64,000 bases of DNA, taken from Gerris lacustris (taxonomy: Eukaryota > Arthropoda > Insecta > Hemiptera > Gerridae). Every line of letters starts with the position of its first letter. The first letter of the stretch is position 1. A model generated the notes under the pieces. That model saw only the letters and a program-made list of their open reading frames with translations, had not been told where the DNA came from and ran no database searches. The position numbers were made by a program, and so were the translations under genes. Of the stretch, positions 45,490 through 57,500 are shown one piece after another. The DNA lies in assembly GCA_951217055.1 (NCBI GenBank), contig OX578284.1, positions 44,047,467-44,111,466 on the forward strand, given 5' to 3'.

Positions 45490-46260
45490 CTCTTCTATTA
45501 TGTTTAAATCAAACGTGTTATAAGATAACAAATGATGAAAATAAATGGACGATAAATTATCAATGGTTCTAAAGGAGGCTAATGATATCTGGTAATTCCT
45601 ATTTTATTAATTATATAAAATCTATGCCATGATCTTTTCTCTTAAAATAATCTACATCATTAAAGAATTTAAATGTATTCTATGGACTTAAAACGATAAT
45701 TTTAGTGATAGATAATAAATTCATTAAAGATTTTTAAGCTAAATGTTCTTTGTTATATCCTTTTGACCATTTAAACGTTATTCCAAATTTAAACTGTTAA
45801 AAATTAGGAATAATTATCTTACAATATTTTCTATTAACGCTTTTTAAGATCTTTACATTATTATAGCAGGATTGGAATACTAAAACACTACAGGAAGAAA
45901 AGGAAAGCAAATTCAAAGGATTAAACCACACACGCTGCATTAATAATAATAAACTAGTCTGTTGACGTATGATCTAATCTATATAGTAAGTGAAGCGTTC
46001 GATATAGATCTACGGCGGTTTATCATGCTACATAGATAATTTATATTCATTAAGTTAGAATTACATCATGAGCATCTGTTGAATTGTTATTCGGATATGC
46101 TTAAGAATAATATCATAACCTCTGCTTATTAGTAATTTTATCTTCTTTATTATTTTCTAATAACATTTTGTAATTTACTCTCTTTTAATATCTTTTTATT
46201 GTTTCTACATTGGGTCATAAAAATAAAGTAACGTTTATTTTAAAAGTAGTTCACAGATTC
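45490..46260. other. Interval without recognised features
   Basis: AT-rich; nothing supported. Confidence 0.4.
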
Positions 46261-46266
46261 AATGTC

Positions 46267-46495
46267 TCTTCTTTAGACTGTAACTCCCCTTATATAAAAA
46301 CGGAAGGGTGTAACAATCTAAAGAAGGTTTACGGAATTTTATTCTTTAGACTGTTACTCCCCTTATAAAAAACAGAAGGGAGTAACAATCTAAAGAAAGT
46401 GAAGAATCTAAATCAAGTGTGGTATTCCTTTGTCCCAACGTACATTGGACTAAACTTCCTTTTGTCTTAATAGTTATTTAGACAAAGGAATGTAA
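46267..46495. mobile_element. MITE, ACTTCTTTAG family (copy 6)
   Basis: Starts TTCTTTAGACTGTAACTCCC. Two foldback pairs (46267-46326 and 46341-46400) are followed by the core TCCTTTGTCCCAACGTACAT. The final terminal hairpin half appears lost. Confidence 0.6.
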
Positions 46496-46517
46496 TAATA
46501 TTTATATTAAAAATAAG

Positions 46518-46880
46518 TAAGGTGCTCTTAACGTAAGTACGTGAGGCGATAATCGCCGGGTTATGTACAATTAAGTTAAAATTATTAAGTGTAACATTTT
46601 AATAGTTGCATATTCTTTTTCTACACTTCAAGACATTTTAAATTGATGTAAAACATGTCATGGTAACTAAAAACTTGTTTTATTCACCCGCCATATTGGC
46701 CGCCATCTTGGAAATATTAAGTGTGAAAACTCGAAAAAGTGTACAGTTATCACAAATTCCGAGATGCACCTGTGTGCTGAATTTCATGTTCCTAGCTTTG
46801 GTAGTATATTAATTGAAACATGCCAACGGACGGACAGACAGGCAGAGCCGTTATATAAGGATTATTTTCGTACAGAAACC
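46518..46880 (-). mobile_element. HINE-like element, family 3 (copy 2)
   Basis: Aligns with 34628-34956 throughout: GGTTTCTGTACGAAAATAAT, CTGCCTGTCTGTCCGTCCG, ATGAAATTCAGCACACAGGT and CAAGATGGCGGCCAATATGG. The 5' hairpin partner has decayed (AATCC for AAACC). Longer than copy 1 by the segment around 46790-46830. Confidence 0.6.
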
Positions 46881-47150
46881 TAAAAACATAGGAGAGTAAC
46901 ATTGTCAAGAAGTACCGATTTAATTTATCGGATTTAAAGATCTTAAGTAATACATTCTGTTTATTTTTTGTGGATATACATTGTTTTAAATTATTATTAT
47001 TTTTTTTTTTTTAAATTTTACAAGTACATTGTTTTCATTTATTTCAACAAGTGATATAAACGACTCATTATTTTTTTTAAAATTAAATGACTATTATTAA
47101 GTAATTTTTAGATTTAAAAGAGACAATAATTTGTCCAGACAGTATAGATA

Positions 47151-47290
47151 AGGTTTGTTCCAACCACACCTCAAACTAGTTCCAAACTAGTTTCAAACTG
47201 TACGACATTAGCAAAAAACGTTCAAATGTGGTCCGATGCGCATGCGTCGGACAGTTCCAAACCAATTTGAAGTGTGGTTGGAACAAACCT
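47151..47290. mobile_element. 140-bp MITE with ATA target duplication
   Basis: AGGTTTGTTCCAACCACAC and GTGTGGTTGGAACAAACCT are perfect inverted ends. ATA precedes and follows. The centre has GTCCGATGCGCATGCGTCGGAC-type pairing (47228-47253). Confidence 0.8.
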
Positions 47291-47481
47291 ATAGTAATTT
47301 GTTTGTAAAGAGATAATAATAGCTTGTCCACATGATTTTCCACAAAAAATATATTGTGGATAATACAGAGGAGAAATAAAAGGGAACTATTAGAGTGGAT
47401 TACAAATTATAGAAAATCATTTAAGTGGTGTACAAAGAGAAGTGGAGGAAGACATTGTGTGCCATGTGCAAAGATAGTTAG

Positions 47482-47610
47482 CAAAGAAAGTATAACACAA
47501 GAGCGGCTTGTGGTAAAGTGTTAGTAGCGCCCAATGCTATAAATTCCATTGACTTATGTAATTTACATTTTCAAAAAAATGGAGAACTTGACATTGAATT
47601 ACAGAAGAAG
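47482..47610 (+). pseudogene. Candidate exon, possibly THAP-like
   Basis: A 43-codon open frame between a GATAGTTAG acceptor-like site and a strong donor AAG|GTAAGAG: QRKYNTRAACGKVLVAPNAI, then NSIDLCNLHFQKNGELD and more. 'LCNLHF' resembles the C-x-x-H-F end of THAP zinc fingers. In a neighbouring frame just upstream RHCVPC could supply the CxxC half, but a frame change and stop separate the two. It may be a decayed THAP/P-element-like gene or a chance ORF. Confidence 0.28.
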
Positions 47611-48387
47611 GTAAGAGTATTTCCCTAAGCATAATCATTTCTATAACATTAGAACTCTTTACCGTTTGTTCAGCTGTTTACTTAGTAATTTCAAATTATA
47701 GGTTTAATAGAATATTGATGTAAGTACAATGTGGTGCAAACTATTACTGTTATTTTTTACTGTTTGTAGGGAAAGACTATCTTGCCAGTAACTGCCATAA
47801 ACAAAGTTTACTGGCTAAAGATAATAGCTTTCTTTAGAAGAAAGAAAAGTTATAAAAACTATAATCATCACTCATAAATTTTTATCGTAATAAAAACAAC
47901 TAATATTTTAAAAATTATTACTAGATCTAGGCTTATATGAAAACCTTATTTTTTGAGGATAATCTTTAAAGATAATAAAGCAGGCCTGATTTAAAGGAAA
48001 CCGACTAGAAAAATACTCGTATATTGCTAGTATTTTGTAAAGATATACTAATATTGGAAGTCAGTTTAGTAGTAGTTTACTTCTAAAAGTAGATTTTTTT
48101 TAATCTTCAGTGGAGTGAGCAAATCCACTAATTTTAAACTAACAAATAGAAAGTACTAATTTAATCCAAAAGTAAAATTAATTGAAATGAGGAGTAGGTA
48201 TTGTAATCGAGAATGTTAACATACTAAATTTAATCAAATTATAGCTAATTTCAGAGCTAGTTCACAAGCTAGCTTTACTAGCTTGAAGACCGAGTAGATT
48301 AAAGGGGAATACAAATCAGGATAACTCAGTCAAGAAAAGGCTAAATGTGTGATTGATTAATATCCATGAGTTCGAATTATACAAGAG

Positions 48388-48510
48388 GAATAAAGAAAGA
48401 CATTTTTCCTTTAAGAGAGGATTAAAGAAAACATTTCTCCTCTAAAAGAGGATTAAAGAAAGACATCTTTCCTTTAAAAGAGGATTAAAGAAAGTCATCT
48501 TTCCTCTAAA
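48388..48510 (+). repeat. 32-bp tandem repeat
   Basis: Four copies of AGGATTAAAGAAAGACATCT plus TTCCTTTAAAAG. Confidence 0.8.
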
Positions 48511-48940
48511 TGTAACTCTATTGTTCAAAGCCAACTTCCAACCACTAATGGTTCTAATCAAAGTCTCAGTGTTGATGTGAGTATCATGCTATTCAACTTC
48601 CTTAAATTGTTAAGATTGTTGCTGGTGGCAGGTATTTGAAGCTTCTGATTTACATTACAATCAATCATCAAGAAGTAGTCACTTATGGTTATGAAATATG
48701 GACACAGACAAAGAAAGATGACAATTTGATGTAGGAAGATAAGAAATGATGTTATTTTGCTGCTGGCGAATACAGGATCGGCCAATATTATTATTAATAT
48801 TTGAACAAGTCAATTGCAGTGTCACGTGTAACACATAATCACAGAATATATACAAAATGTACAGAAAAATGTGATACACCAGATATCAGAAGGAAACTGA
48901 TGATAAATCGCCAAATTAAGCGATGGATTCGCAGAAGTAG

Positions 48941-49388
48941 ATTTCCGGAATCAGTAGTTCAGAAACGGATTTTATCGAGGAAGGAATTTCAATTGACCGA
49001 GATCCTCTGTGGGCTTTTGAACCGGAATGTAAAAACTATTACTGTGGCACTAAAAAAGATACTACAGTTAATGTAGTCATTAACTATAATTTAGCTAAGG
49101 ATACTCCTGTCTGTCACTTTTTGCTGTAAGTATCTCTTTCGTAGAGGCTGGTACTTAATCATTTCTCCTTACATTTTTTTTTTAAACTAGACTAATTATT
49201 ATCAATACAAAAGCGTTGGAAATTGAAATTCTTTTCACTAAACGGAATAAATAATAAACCTTTAATATAACAGTTGACTTAGAGAAACGGTTATTTAATT
49301 ATGATAATTTTTCTTGCCTTTTAACAGGTCCAAATCTTCCACGGGAACCACAGATTTTTATTATTTTATTTCTTGCTGTAATTACTAG
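48941..49388 (+). CDS. Candidate two-exon gene fragment, unrecognised
   Basis: Exon 48941-49125 is open for 61 codons (ISGISSSETDFIEEGISIDR, then DPLWAFEPECKNYYCG and VNVVINYNLAKDTPVCHFLL) and ends at a consensus donor GCT|GTAAGTATC. A 202-bp intron ends in CTTTTAACAG, and exon 49328-49388 continues in phase (SKSSTGTTDFYYFISCCNY) to a TAG. The in-phase pair of good splice sites is the main support. The 5' side has an acceptor-like GCAGAAGTAG, and upstream at 48578 there is another consensus donor (GAT|GTGAGT) that could belong to a preceding exon. No domain was recognised; codon use is AT-rich like the background, so chance cannot be excluded. Confidence 0.3.
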
Positions 49389-50040
49389 AAAAAAATATAT
49401 TTATACAGATTTTTCTGTCATAATAATTTGTAGACTTCTTGAAATCTAGGCTATTAGAAAACTGTTATTGATCATCGTTGTTTTAGTATATATCTAAACA
49501 TTGTAAAATATTTATAGAAATTCTCGTATTTTCCAAAACCGCTTTAAGAATGATGTAGGACCGGAGAAGCCTTCGAATTGTACTCGGCTGTAAACAAGGT
49601 CCAAACATCGTTATGTCTGGTTCAAAAACCAGATGTTTGAAACATATTTCCCTTGATAATAATTGTATTGGTAAGTTGATGTGTAAGTGAAATACGAGTA
49701 TATTATAAGATTGTTTAAAGAAACATGTATATTACTGTTGTTTTTTTTTATATCAAATATGCCTAAAATTCAAATTATAAATGTTCAAATACAAAACCAA
49801 ACAATGACATGGTAGACATGTCAGATCTCCCCTTCAAGGCTTGATAGTCTGTCTATCAAAATGTCTTCAACACATCTCCTGGACAGAGCAGGATTCTGAA
49901 AATTACCTCTCCTTCCTTTCCGCTAACAGTTCCAAAGATTCACTTACATCTATAATTCGAGTGTATTGCCTGACTTGCACTTTTATTTAAAAACTTCTAA
50001 TTTTCCTTTTTCTCACCTATAATTTTAGATCTTACTCGGT

Positions 50041-50253
50041 TTAAAGTAAAGGCCCGGCCAAACAGTAAATGAACTGTTCGCTCGGACTCTGTCGTCTATA
50101 ACATTGTATCATCCTGGTCAAACAAAGGGCGGCCTCGTGCGGCGGACAATTCACTTTCTTTGTGACAATCTCCTGTTTTACAAGGCCCTTGGGATTGTTC
50201 AACATTTTTGTCAACTCTTCAAATTGTTTTCTCGCAATTTCGTCGGAGTGCAA
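50041..50253 (-). CDS. Candidate exon or pseudogene, unrecognised
   Basis: A 70-codon frame without ATG at its start (first codon is TTG), reading HSDEIARKQFEELTKMLNNP, KGLVKQEIVTKKVNCPPHEA and ALCLTRMIQCYRRQSPSEQF to a TAA. It is richer in G/C at third codon positions than anything nearby except the Osiris exons, and the peptide looks protein-like (mixed helix, CPP and two further Cys). Upstream on the same strand ATTAATCCAAAG could be an acceptor. No family was recognised. It may be a terminal exon, a retro-copy fragment or a piece of a transposon gene. Confidence 0.35.
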   Translation of the reverse strand: MHSDEIARKQFEELTKMLNNPKGLVKQEIVTKKVNCPPHEAALCLTRMIQCYRRQSPSEQFIYCLAGPLL

Positions 50254-50945
50254 AGGTGAAACTTTGGATTAATATTAAAAAAATCGGTCCGAGACAACAA
50301 AGACAAACTTCCTCATATACGAGTTCATAATTACTTATCCCAGTGTTTTCCTTATATTAGTTATTGTGTTTTCTTAGGTACAGTTAATTATTATTTAACA
50401 TTTCATCAAAATTTATCATAAAAAAAACTTCTCCTCGGTGGGGAATCGTACCCGGCCTCTCTTCGTCTGCGTTTAAAGCTACCTTCTCTGGAACTAGATT
50501 TTTTCCAGGAAAACTACATTTTAGAAATTTTTAATCAAAATCGTCGGAACCGTTTTCCAGAAATAATTTTTTTCCCGTTTCAGAGTATTTGGGAGGTAGC
50601 GCCCCCAAATACGGAGCAAAAATTCATTTCTCAATTTCGCCTCGGGGTATGATTTTTCTAAACATGTATGCCAAATTTGGTCAAAATCTGCCTAGTACTT
50701 TAGCCTCCAGACAGACATTCTTTAAAAACCACCTTTTTGGACTCAAATGTAAATCTATCAAAATATCAAAATCGAATTTTCGTGTCATCAAAATACTTTC
50801 TTTATATATGAGATAGTAAAAAGTTAATACTTTTATATTTGATTTCAATTTAGTAAGGACAATTTTTTACAAGCAAATTGGAAAACTTTAAAATGAGACA
50901 AAATCATAAATCATCATTGTTCCTGAAACAAGAGCGTTGATGGAG

Positions 50946-51042
50946 GTCATCTTAATGAATACAAAGAATCTGTCTCTCCACGCAAGGAGACAGTTTATCG
51001 GCAGTTTTGCGCGGTAGACAGATTCTTCGTGTTCATCAAGAC
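50946..51042. mobile_element. Short foldback
   Basis: GTCATCTTAATGAATACAAA and GAATCTGTCTCTCC at left pair with GGTAGACAGATTC...GTTCATCAAGAC at right; about 34-bp imperfect arms. Confidence 0.55.
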
Positions 51043-51390
51043 AAATTTAGGTTTAACAAACATTAGTTTAAAATTTGAAAATACGTTGATCAAAAGACAG
51101 TATAGCTAGCCCCCCCCCAAAAATATATATCATAAATATAAATATGTATCTACAAATTTTAGGTCCGATACTCACTAATGTTGGTATCAAAGCCCTTCAA
51201 TATGCACACTATTGCACAAAGTTCAACTGGTTTTGGTTTGTATCGCATATAGCCAGGTCAAAATCTTTGGCTTATTTATCAACAAGTTTGTCAAACCTGA
51301 AAATTGGTTTGGAAGATCAGCTACGTTGAGACATGTTGGCCAACTGACCCAAGTTGCTTACTTACAACAAATTGCACCCTGTATGGGGCC

Positions 51391-51752
51391 CTTAAGGCTC
51401 TACCGCCCTTTGAGGTTAGGAAAAACAGTACAATTAAAATTTTACTGGTTCTAAGCAAGATATCAAAAATCTAATCACAGGCTTCATTCCTAATTTTAAT
51501 TCTGCACAATTTGAGCCCTATTTCAACTTCCTATGATAAATAGTACAGCCGCCATTTTAATACAACGAGTTTTATCGTTGTATTGAAATGGCGCCTGTAC
51601 TATTTATCATAGGAAGTTGAAATAGGGCTCAAATTGTGCAGAATTAAAATTAGGAATGAAGCCTGTGATCAGATTTTTGATATCTTGCTTAGAACCAATC
51701 AAATGTTCAATTTAATGATTTTTCTAACCTCAAAGAGCGGTAGAGCCTTAAG
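51391..51752. mobile_element. 362-bp foldback element
   Basis: CTTAAGGCTCTACCGCCCTT at left matches the complement of AGAGCGGTAGAGCCTTAAG at right. The inner 120 bp per arm (GGTTCTAAGCAAGATATCAA ... GATAAATAGTACAG) are almost identical, and the outer 60 bp more diverged. The centre is a second small palindrome (CAACGAGTTTTATCGTTG). Confidence 0.8.
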
Positions 51753-51759
51753 AAGCCAA

Positions 51760-53450
51760 TGTTTCTTTCGAATAATTACCTTTTCTTAACTAAAAGATAA
51801 GATAACGAAATTACGAAAAACAACAGCAATGAAATGTATAAATAGAGGACTGCAACGGATGCTCTCCTACACTTCTGACCTTTTATCTTGAACCATCTTT
51901 TCCCAGCTCCCCCACTATTTTTTTTTCGTTGTCTTCCAACCTCATCTGAAAACCCCTTCTTGATAGAGAGGGTTAGAATTTAAATTATCATTCAAAACAT
52001 TTCTTAAGACTTATAATTCAAACAAAATAAATAAAAGAGAATAATACATATCTAAGAATTTTAAAGTATGAGGTAAATTAAAGTAAAAATAAAGTATTCC
52101 AAGTATTTTGAATTTGAAAAGAATAAGAAGAAATAGTCTAATAACAGATGATATGGTTAGGTTAGAATTTAGATGTTTAGTAAGGGAAAGTTTATTTATT
52201 CGATATAGGAGCAGCTTGTACAGAACTTTGTATAACGCCTTATTATCATAAAAGATCGATATCACCAACTTAGTTTTGGACTTTATACTTAGTCCGAAAC
52301 TTTAAGTTTTTTGGATTAAATTCTAGTATATTATATATAAAACAATATGTTTAGTTATAAGGAACGAAACAGAATTACATAAACTATTGTATGATCGATG
52401 TTGGAAAGTTTAAAGTTTAAAATTGGTTTAGACTTGGAAATTATTGAATTTATCTTAAAGTTGAAATTCTCTCTTCTTCGCTTCAACCTAGATTTAGTCT
52501 AATTTAATAAAATAAATAATGATTTTATAAAATTTTAAGTTTATTTTTTGTTTCATTTGCAAAACTGCTATAACAAATAATTTTGATTTAAATTAAAATA
52601 TGCAGTCTGGCCAGTCCAGGTTTAAACGGAATATTAATAAGTAAACTAAATTACAGAAAAATACTCTAATAATAATTTTCAAGTTGATTAAAAAATCCAT
52701 TCACAGGTAATAGGATAAGCTGAAATTTTTACATCCGACTTAAAAATGAATTTGATCTATCTTTAACAAATGAATTAGTAAAACTATACTTTAAACTGAA
52801 AATTTTTTTTTCGAAAAAATCTTATATCTTGACAATAATTCAGTAATCATCTTCAAGGAAATGTTGTATCTCGGCTAGATTATAGATTGCAAATTTAACA
52901 CAAAGATAATCTATCTTAAGCCTATAATTTCATATATTTTAAAACTGATGAATTAAAAAAAAATACCTTGACAAAATTCCCGTAATTTTGCTTAAAAATT
53001 AATATTCTGATTTGATTTTTAAATTACTGTTGTAATTCTTAGTACAAATACTAAATAATTTGTATGTTGTTAAAGAATTGCAAAAATCTTTATCTTCCGT
53101 CCCGCCAAAATTTATATTTGCTCGAGAATATACTGATATAGATTTTAAAAGTATTGTATTAATTCTTTATCTTTATCTCTTTGGTCGATAGCAAAATTGT
53201 TAACAAATTACATGATGTTAAAGAATTGTAGATCTCAATTTTTATTTGATATCCTGCAAAAATTAATTTAATCCGGTTGATTATAATTACAAATATCTTT
53301 TTCTTTTATACACCTCCAAAATTGCTGCGTCTTTGCTTGAGAATATATTACATATGATTTAGATTTTAAAAGTAATGTAATTATTTATATTTTACTCTGA
53401 TAAAATTAAAATATTTATTTGATTAATAATCAATTTGTAAAAAACTTATA
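51760..53450. other. Interval without recognised features
   Basis: AT-rich; no gene or structured repeat supported. Confidence 0.4.
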
Positions 53451-53456
53451 GTCCAG

Positions 53457-53585
53457 GAGATAGCGCACAAAAAAGTTAAAAGTTCCTGACTAACATCAAG
53501 CTAGAATTTTGTGTATAGGTTAATCTTTTAGTGCCTTTTAAGAATATGTGGTCGGCTAAATTCGTCTGTTAGACATAGCTTGGCA
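53457..53585 (+). repeat. Dispersed repeat shared with 21505-21630
   Basis: GAGATAGCGCACA, CATCAAGCTA, TAAGAATATGTG and AAATTCGTCTGTTAGACATA. No terminal inverted repeats were recognised, so the class is unknown. Confidence 0.6.
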
Positions 53586-53589
53586 ATAG

Positions 53590-54140
53590 GCACTTGAAAT
53601 AAACAAACCGGTGGAGAACGGCCAAGTCCAGTCATTTTGGTGAAAAATAGATTTTCATGATCCTGAGTACAAAAGTTGTTAGTAGACCAAAAATCAAGCT
53701 GATGTTAGTTTGTGACTTGATGGTGGCCACTTTGATTTATTATGTGTTGTTTAAGAATTGCAGAGTCTCAATTCTTTACCTTTTATCGTTACAAAATGAA
53801 TATTATCAGCTGATAATAATTGATGAAGTAATTGTTTAAGAGTGTATTTGATTGGGACAAGCGAGAAAATATTTTTTAACGAAAATAATGTTTTTTAGTT
53901 TGTTACAGAGTTAAGAATGTTTTGCTACGTTACTATTGCCGTGTCACGAACTGTTTCGGATTGGTAGTTAAAAATTTAACAACGGTGAATGTGTTGTAGT
54001 AAAAAAAAAGTTGTTATAGTAGTAAAAGACTCAAAGGTAGATTCCCGAATGAAATTGAAAATGAATGGGGAAAGGAAGGAGAAAGGGATGCGGGTGGGAG
54101 AAATTGAATCTTGAACTGAGACCTGAAACTCCGAGCTAGA
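53590..54140. other. Osiris upstream region
   Basis: No further gene seen. Composition rises in G/C towards the promoter, with a purine-rich GGGGAAAGGAAGGAGAAAGG run at about 54066. Confidence 0.4.
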
Positions 54141-54144
54141 ACGG

Positions 54145-54279
54145 AGTAGGGGTCGAAGTACGTCCCCCTCCTACCTGTCTAAGGATGTGATCGCCTTCAT
54201 ATATAAACCAAGACGAACTTGATCCTGAACCTTATACTCACGTTTCATCTGCAACAGTACTGTCCTTACACATCAAGTC
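54145..54279 (+). promoter_or_regulatory. Osiris core promoter and 5' UTR
   Basis: A TATATAAA box lies at 54200-54207, which puts transcription start near 54230-54240 (CTTATACTCACG) and leaves a 5' UTR of about 40-50 nt before the ATG. Just upstream, 54145-54178 is a GC-rich island (GGGGTCGAAGTACGTCCCC and following) that stands out from the AT-rich background and may hold proximal activator sites. No specific factor site is claimed. Confidence 0.6.
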
Positions 54280-54554
54280 ATGATCAGGACTGTCGTCCTT
54301 CTTCCGCTCCTTATAGGAGCTTCATTAGCATCTCCTGCTGTAGAGGCCAACTCTAGGAATGCCATCCAGACCGGAGACGATCTGGTGGATAATATCTACT
54401 CTGACTGTTTGAACAAAGGAAGCGTCTCTTGTGTTAAGTACAAACTGTTCAGCTTCGTCGACAAAGTTCTCGGATCTAAAGACAGTTTTACTTTGACTGA
54501 AGGAGTGACACTGGTCAAGACTCAAGGAGCAGTACCTGCTGATGGAGCACCAAG
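54280..54554 (+). CDS. Osiris gene, coding exon 1 (signal peptide and two-Cys region)
   Basis: Encodes residues 1-91 and two bases of codon 92. The ATG at 54280 is the first in-frame one after the TATA box and directly starts the signal peptide, which supports this start. Reading through the donor would give a TAG immediately, so splicing at 54554/54555 is required. Local base composition is clearly less AT-rich than the flanks, as expected for conserved coding sequence in this genome. Confidence 0.9.
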
Positions 54555-57500
54555 GTAGGAAAATCATTTTCTTTCAATTAAATAATAAAAATTGATAAAT
54601 TAAACTAATTATTAATTAATCATAGAAATAGGTACATCTTCAAGTATAATTTACTGGTAAGAAAAAGTAAATACAATAATAATTAAAAACATTATTTTCT
54701 AGAATTATTTGATATTAACTATTTATGCCAATTACCCTTCTAGAGATTGATTAATATTTTTTAAGCTCAACAATCTTTAATTTTAAATTATATTCCAATC
54801 AAATTTCCATAAAAATATGTTATAAAAAATAATAATAAGTACAAAACGTTATAAATCATCAAATAAACTTCTTACATATTAATTACTCTTAAGGACCATA
54901 AAATTGGTTTTAAAATTTTTATCGAAACTTACTTAATGTGAATAGAATTCAAAATGAAAAATTTAATGTCAAAACAAAATCACTAATGAATTTTACTCTA
55001 ATCATAGTTTTAAAATTAAAATATTTTTAATTCTTTATCTTGCTTAAATTATAAATGAATGTATTAAAATTTGTTTAACAAATTTAAAACTATAAATAAC
55101 CGGCATTCGACCGATAGGAAGGAAAATGTCTTCCTTAATTTATAATGCAGTGATTTCCCTGCTCTTGAAGAGAAATGAACATTATTAATTAATTATAATA
55201 AGTACACATACATTTTAATTAGAGAAAATTAGGAAATAAAATTATTAATAATAAAATTAATCTTCTATAAAGAGTCGAATTTAGACATTGAAATAATAAT
55301 AAATAAAAATTTTACTAAGAAAATATGAGAAATTAAAATTCAAACTAATAACTTGATTTTTTCGTGTCCGTCTAAATTAAAATTCGAACAATCTTATATG
55401 TTTTATTTGACTAATTTATAAATTTTAGACGTTCCCTTTTCTTTTTACTAATCTTCTAGCTACCTATTGACTATGTAGCCACATTCTTTGTTAATTTATG
55501 ATTATGATAAATTTATGAAAATAAGCTTAATTTAATATCAATATGTTATATAGTTGCAATCTTTCTTACTATTAAACAAATAAATAAAAAATAAAATAAA
55601 ACTGTAAACAAATGTAAAAGTAATTTCTCTTGGGTTAATCTTTAAGTGTTTACTTTGTAGCCAAACTATTTTTTTTTTTTTTTTTTTTTAAATATTGATT
55701 TATATAAAATAAATTCAAATATGTAGTCCAAAATAGATTAAACTCATACCAAGTGTTTATTCAAAATGTAATAATGTCTGATTAAATGTTGAATAAATCA
55801 TTGAATACAATCATTTTTATTACAGACACTCTTTTTATAGACAAGATATTACTTTCAATAATGACTGAACTTTTTCATGAGTTTTGTTTTTCAGAACGTC
55901 TTCTTTTGAATGAATAAATGAATTATCTAGTAAAATTATTTATTTAACTAAATAATTAATATTTACTTACATAATTATATTAAAATATGATTTTCATTCT
56001 GTTGTTAGTTTTGGAAAACATATTTTTCTAAAAAAATTAAATTAAAATAATTTAATAAATAAAATAATAATGTGTTTTGTAGAGTTTCTTCTATTTACAG
56101 TGTTTTATACTACTTGATATTAGCTATAATTTGTAACTTTTTCTTTGTATCTTTTGGCTCCTTTGAAATTTAGTTTCAATATGTATTCATAATTAATGAC
56201 TTCAGTAACAGTAGAATAGTTTCATTTTTCAGTGTTGGCTATCATTTTAGTTAGGAGTTAATCTATCATTTGTTAGATTTTACTTTAGAAAAATTGATCA
56301 ATCCTTCTAATTGTTTGACTAACAATTTTTAATTCAATTTATGTTTCAGGTCTCTTACAGCTGAAGATATTGAGAAGACAGATGTTGAAACTCTGATGGC
56401 TAACCGAGTTGAACGATTCCTTTCCACTCATACTCTCAAGATGGACCTGAAAGGTAACAAATATTATTTTTAGGAAATAAAATATTTTTGTATAATAAAA
56501 ATGGAATTTATTGCCAGTGAAATGATGAAAATTCGGATTAAAGAAATTTCTTGATCTTTTTAGACCCTCAAGACAAATTTCATTAAATTGCTTTTTCTTT
56601 TATGGATAAAGCTTCTTGTTAATTATTTGGAGATATAGACTTAAATAATTAATAATTTAAAGATAAGTTACTAACTAATAATTTGGACATTAAAACTAAA
56701 CTATGTTTCAGTAAAATTTAGTTTTTGTTTGATTGTTGCATCCATCTCAATTTATTTTGAGATAGTACCAGGTGCAGTATTAGTATCTGTTGCTTCCATT
56801 GGACTAAGATTGTGTCGGAATAAAGAAAGAGGTTTCTCTACCTAAAGTAACTTTATGGCATAACGCTGCAAATGGTCATCTTTAGTACCAGTGACACACA
56901 ATGAAGAATGAATGAGAAAGTTTTTTTTTATAGGAGTTGAGATAGGTGTTTAAATTGCACTTACATCTATCAAACACTGCATGATTGAGACAGTGTAGAA
57001 TTTAAAAATATTTAATCTAATTTGTCTCTAATTTTGGCCACATTTAATCTTTTGATTTTTAAGATTTTGGTAGTTTTCATACTACGGAAAGTTTAAATTT
57101 TTTAATATAAATCAAATTATAATTATTATTAACTACGGGAAACAGACAGTGAAAAATACACTCCAGCGCCGGGATTTGAACCACGGGTCTGTGGGATTTG
57201 AACCAGGTGTATTTTTCACTGTCTGTTTCCCGTAGTTAATAATAATTATAATTTGATTTTAATTTAATCTTTTGTTTCAATTCTAATTCTACTTAAAATT
57301 CACGTATTTTTTCTCTTCATATAAGCACTTACTATAATCGTTTCTTCTTACTTTCTTACAACCTAGCTGAAATTGAAGAGAGTGGTCTTTCTCTATCCTT
57401 AATCAAGTAAATCCACTATTCATTCAGTCAAATGATTTATCTGCTTTATTCAAGCAGCAAAACAGACACTTTAAATTTCACTTTTCTTCCTCCTCTTATC

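Noticed and set aside
50430..50465. tRNA or SINE on - with GGGTACGATTCCCC
   Set aside because: The B box differs from consensus at a key position and no cloverleaf can be formed; perhaps an old tRNA-derived fragment.
57165..57210. tRNA gene at the Osiris intron palindrome
   Set aside because: Only the B box and T-arm-like part are present; no acceptor stem, D-arm or anticodon arm can be formed.
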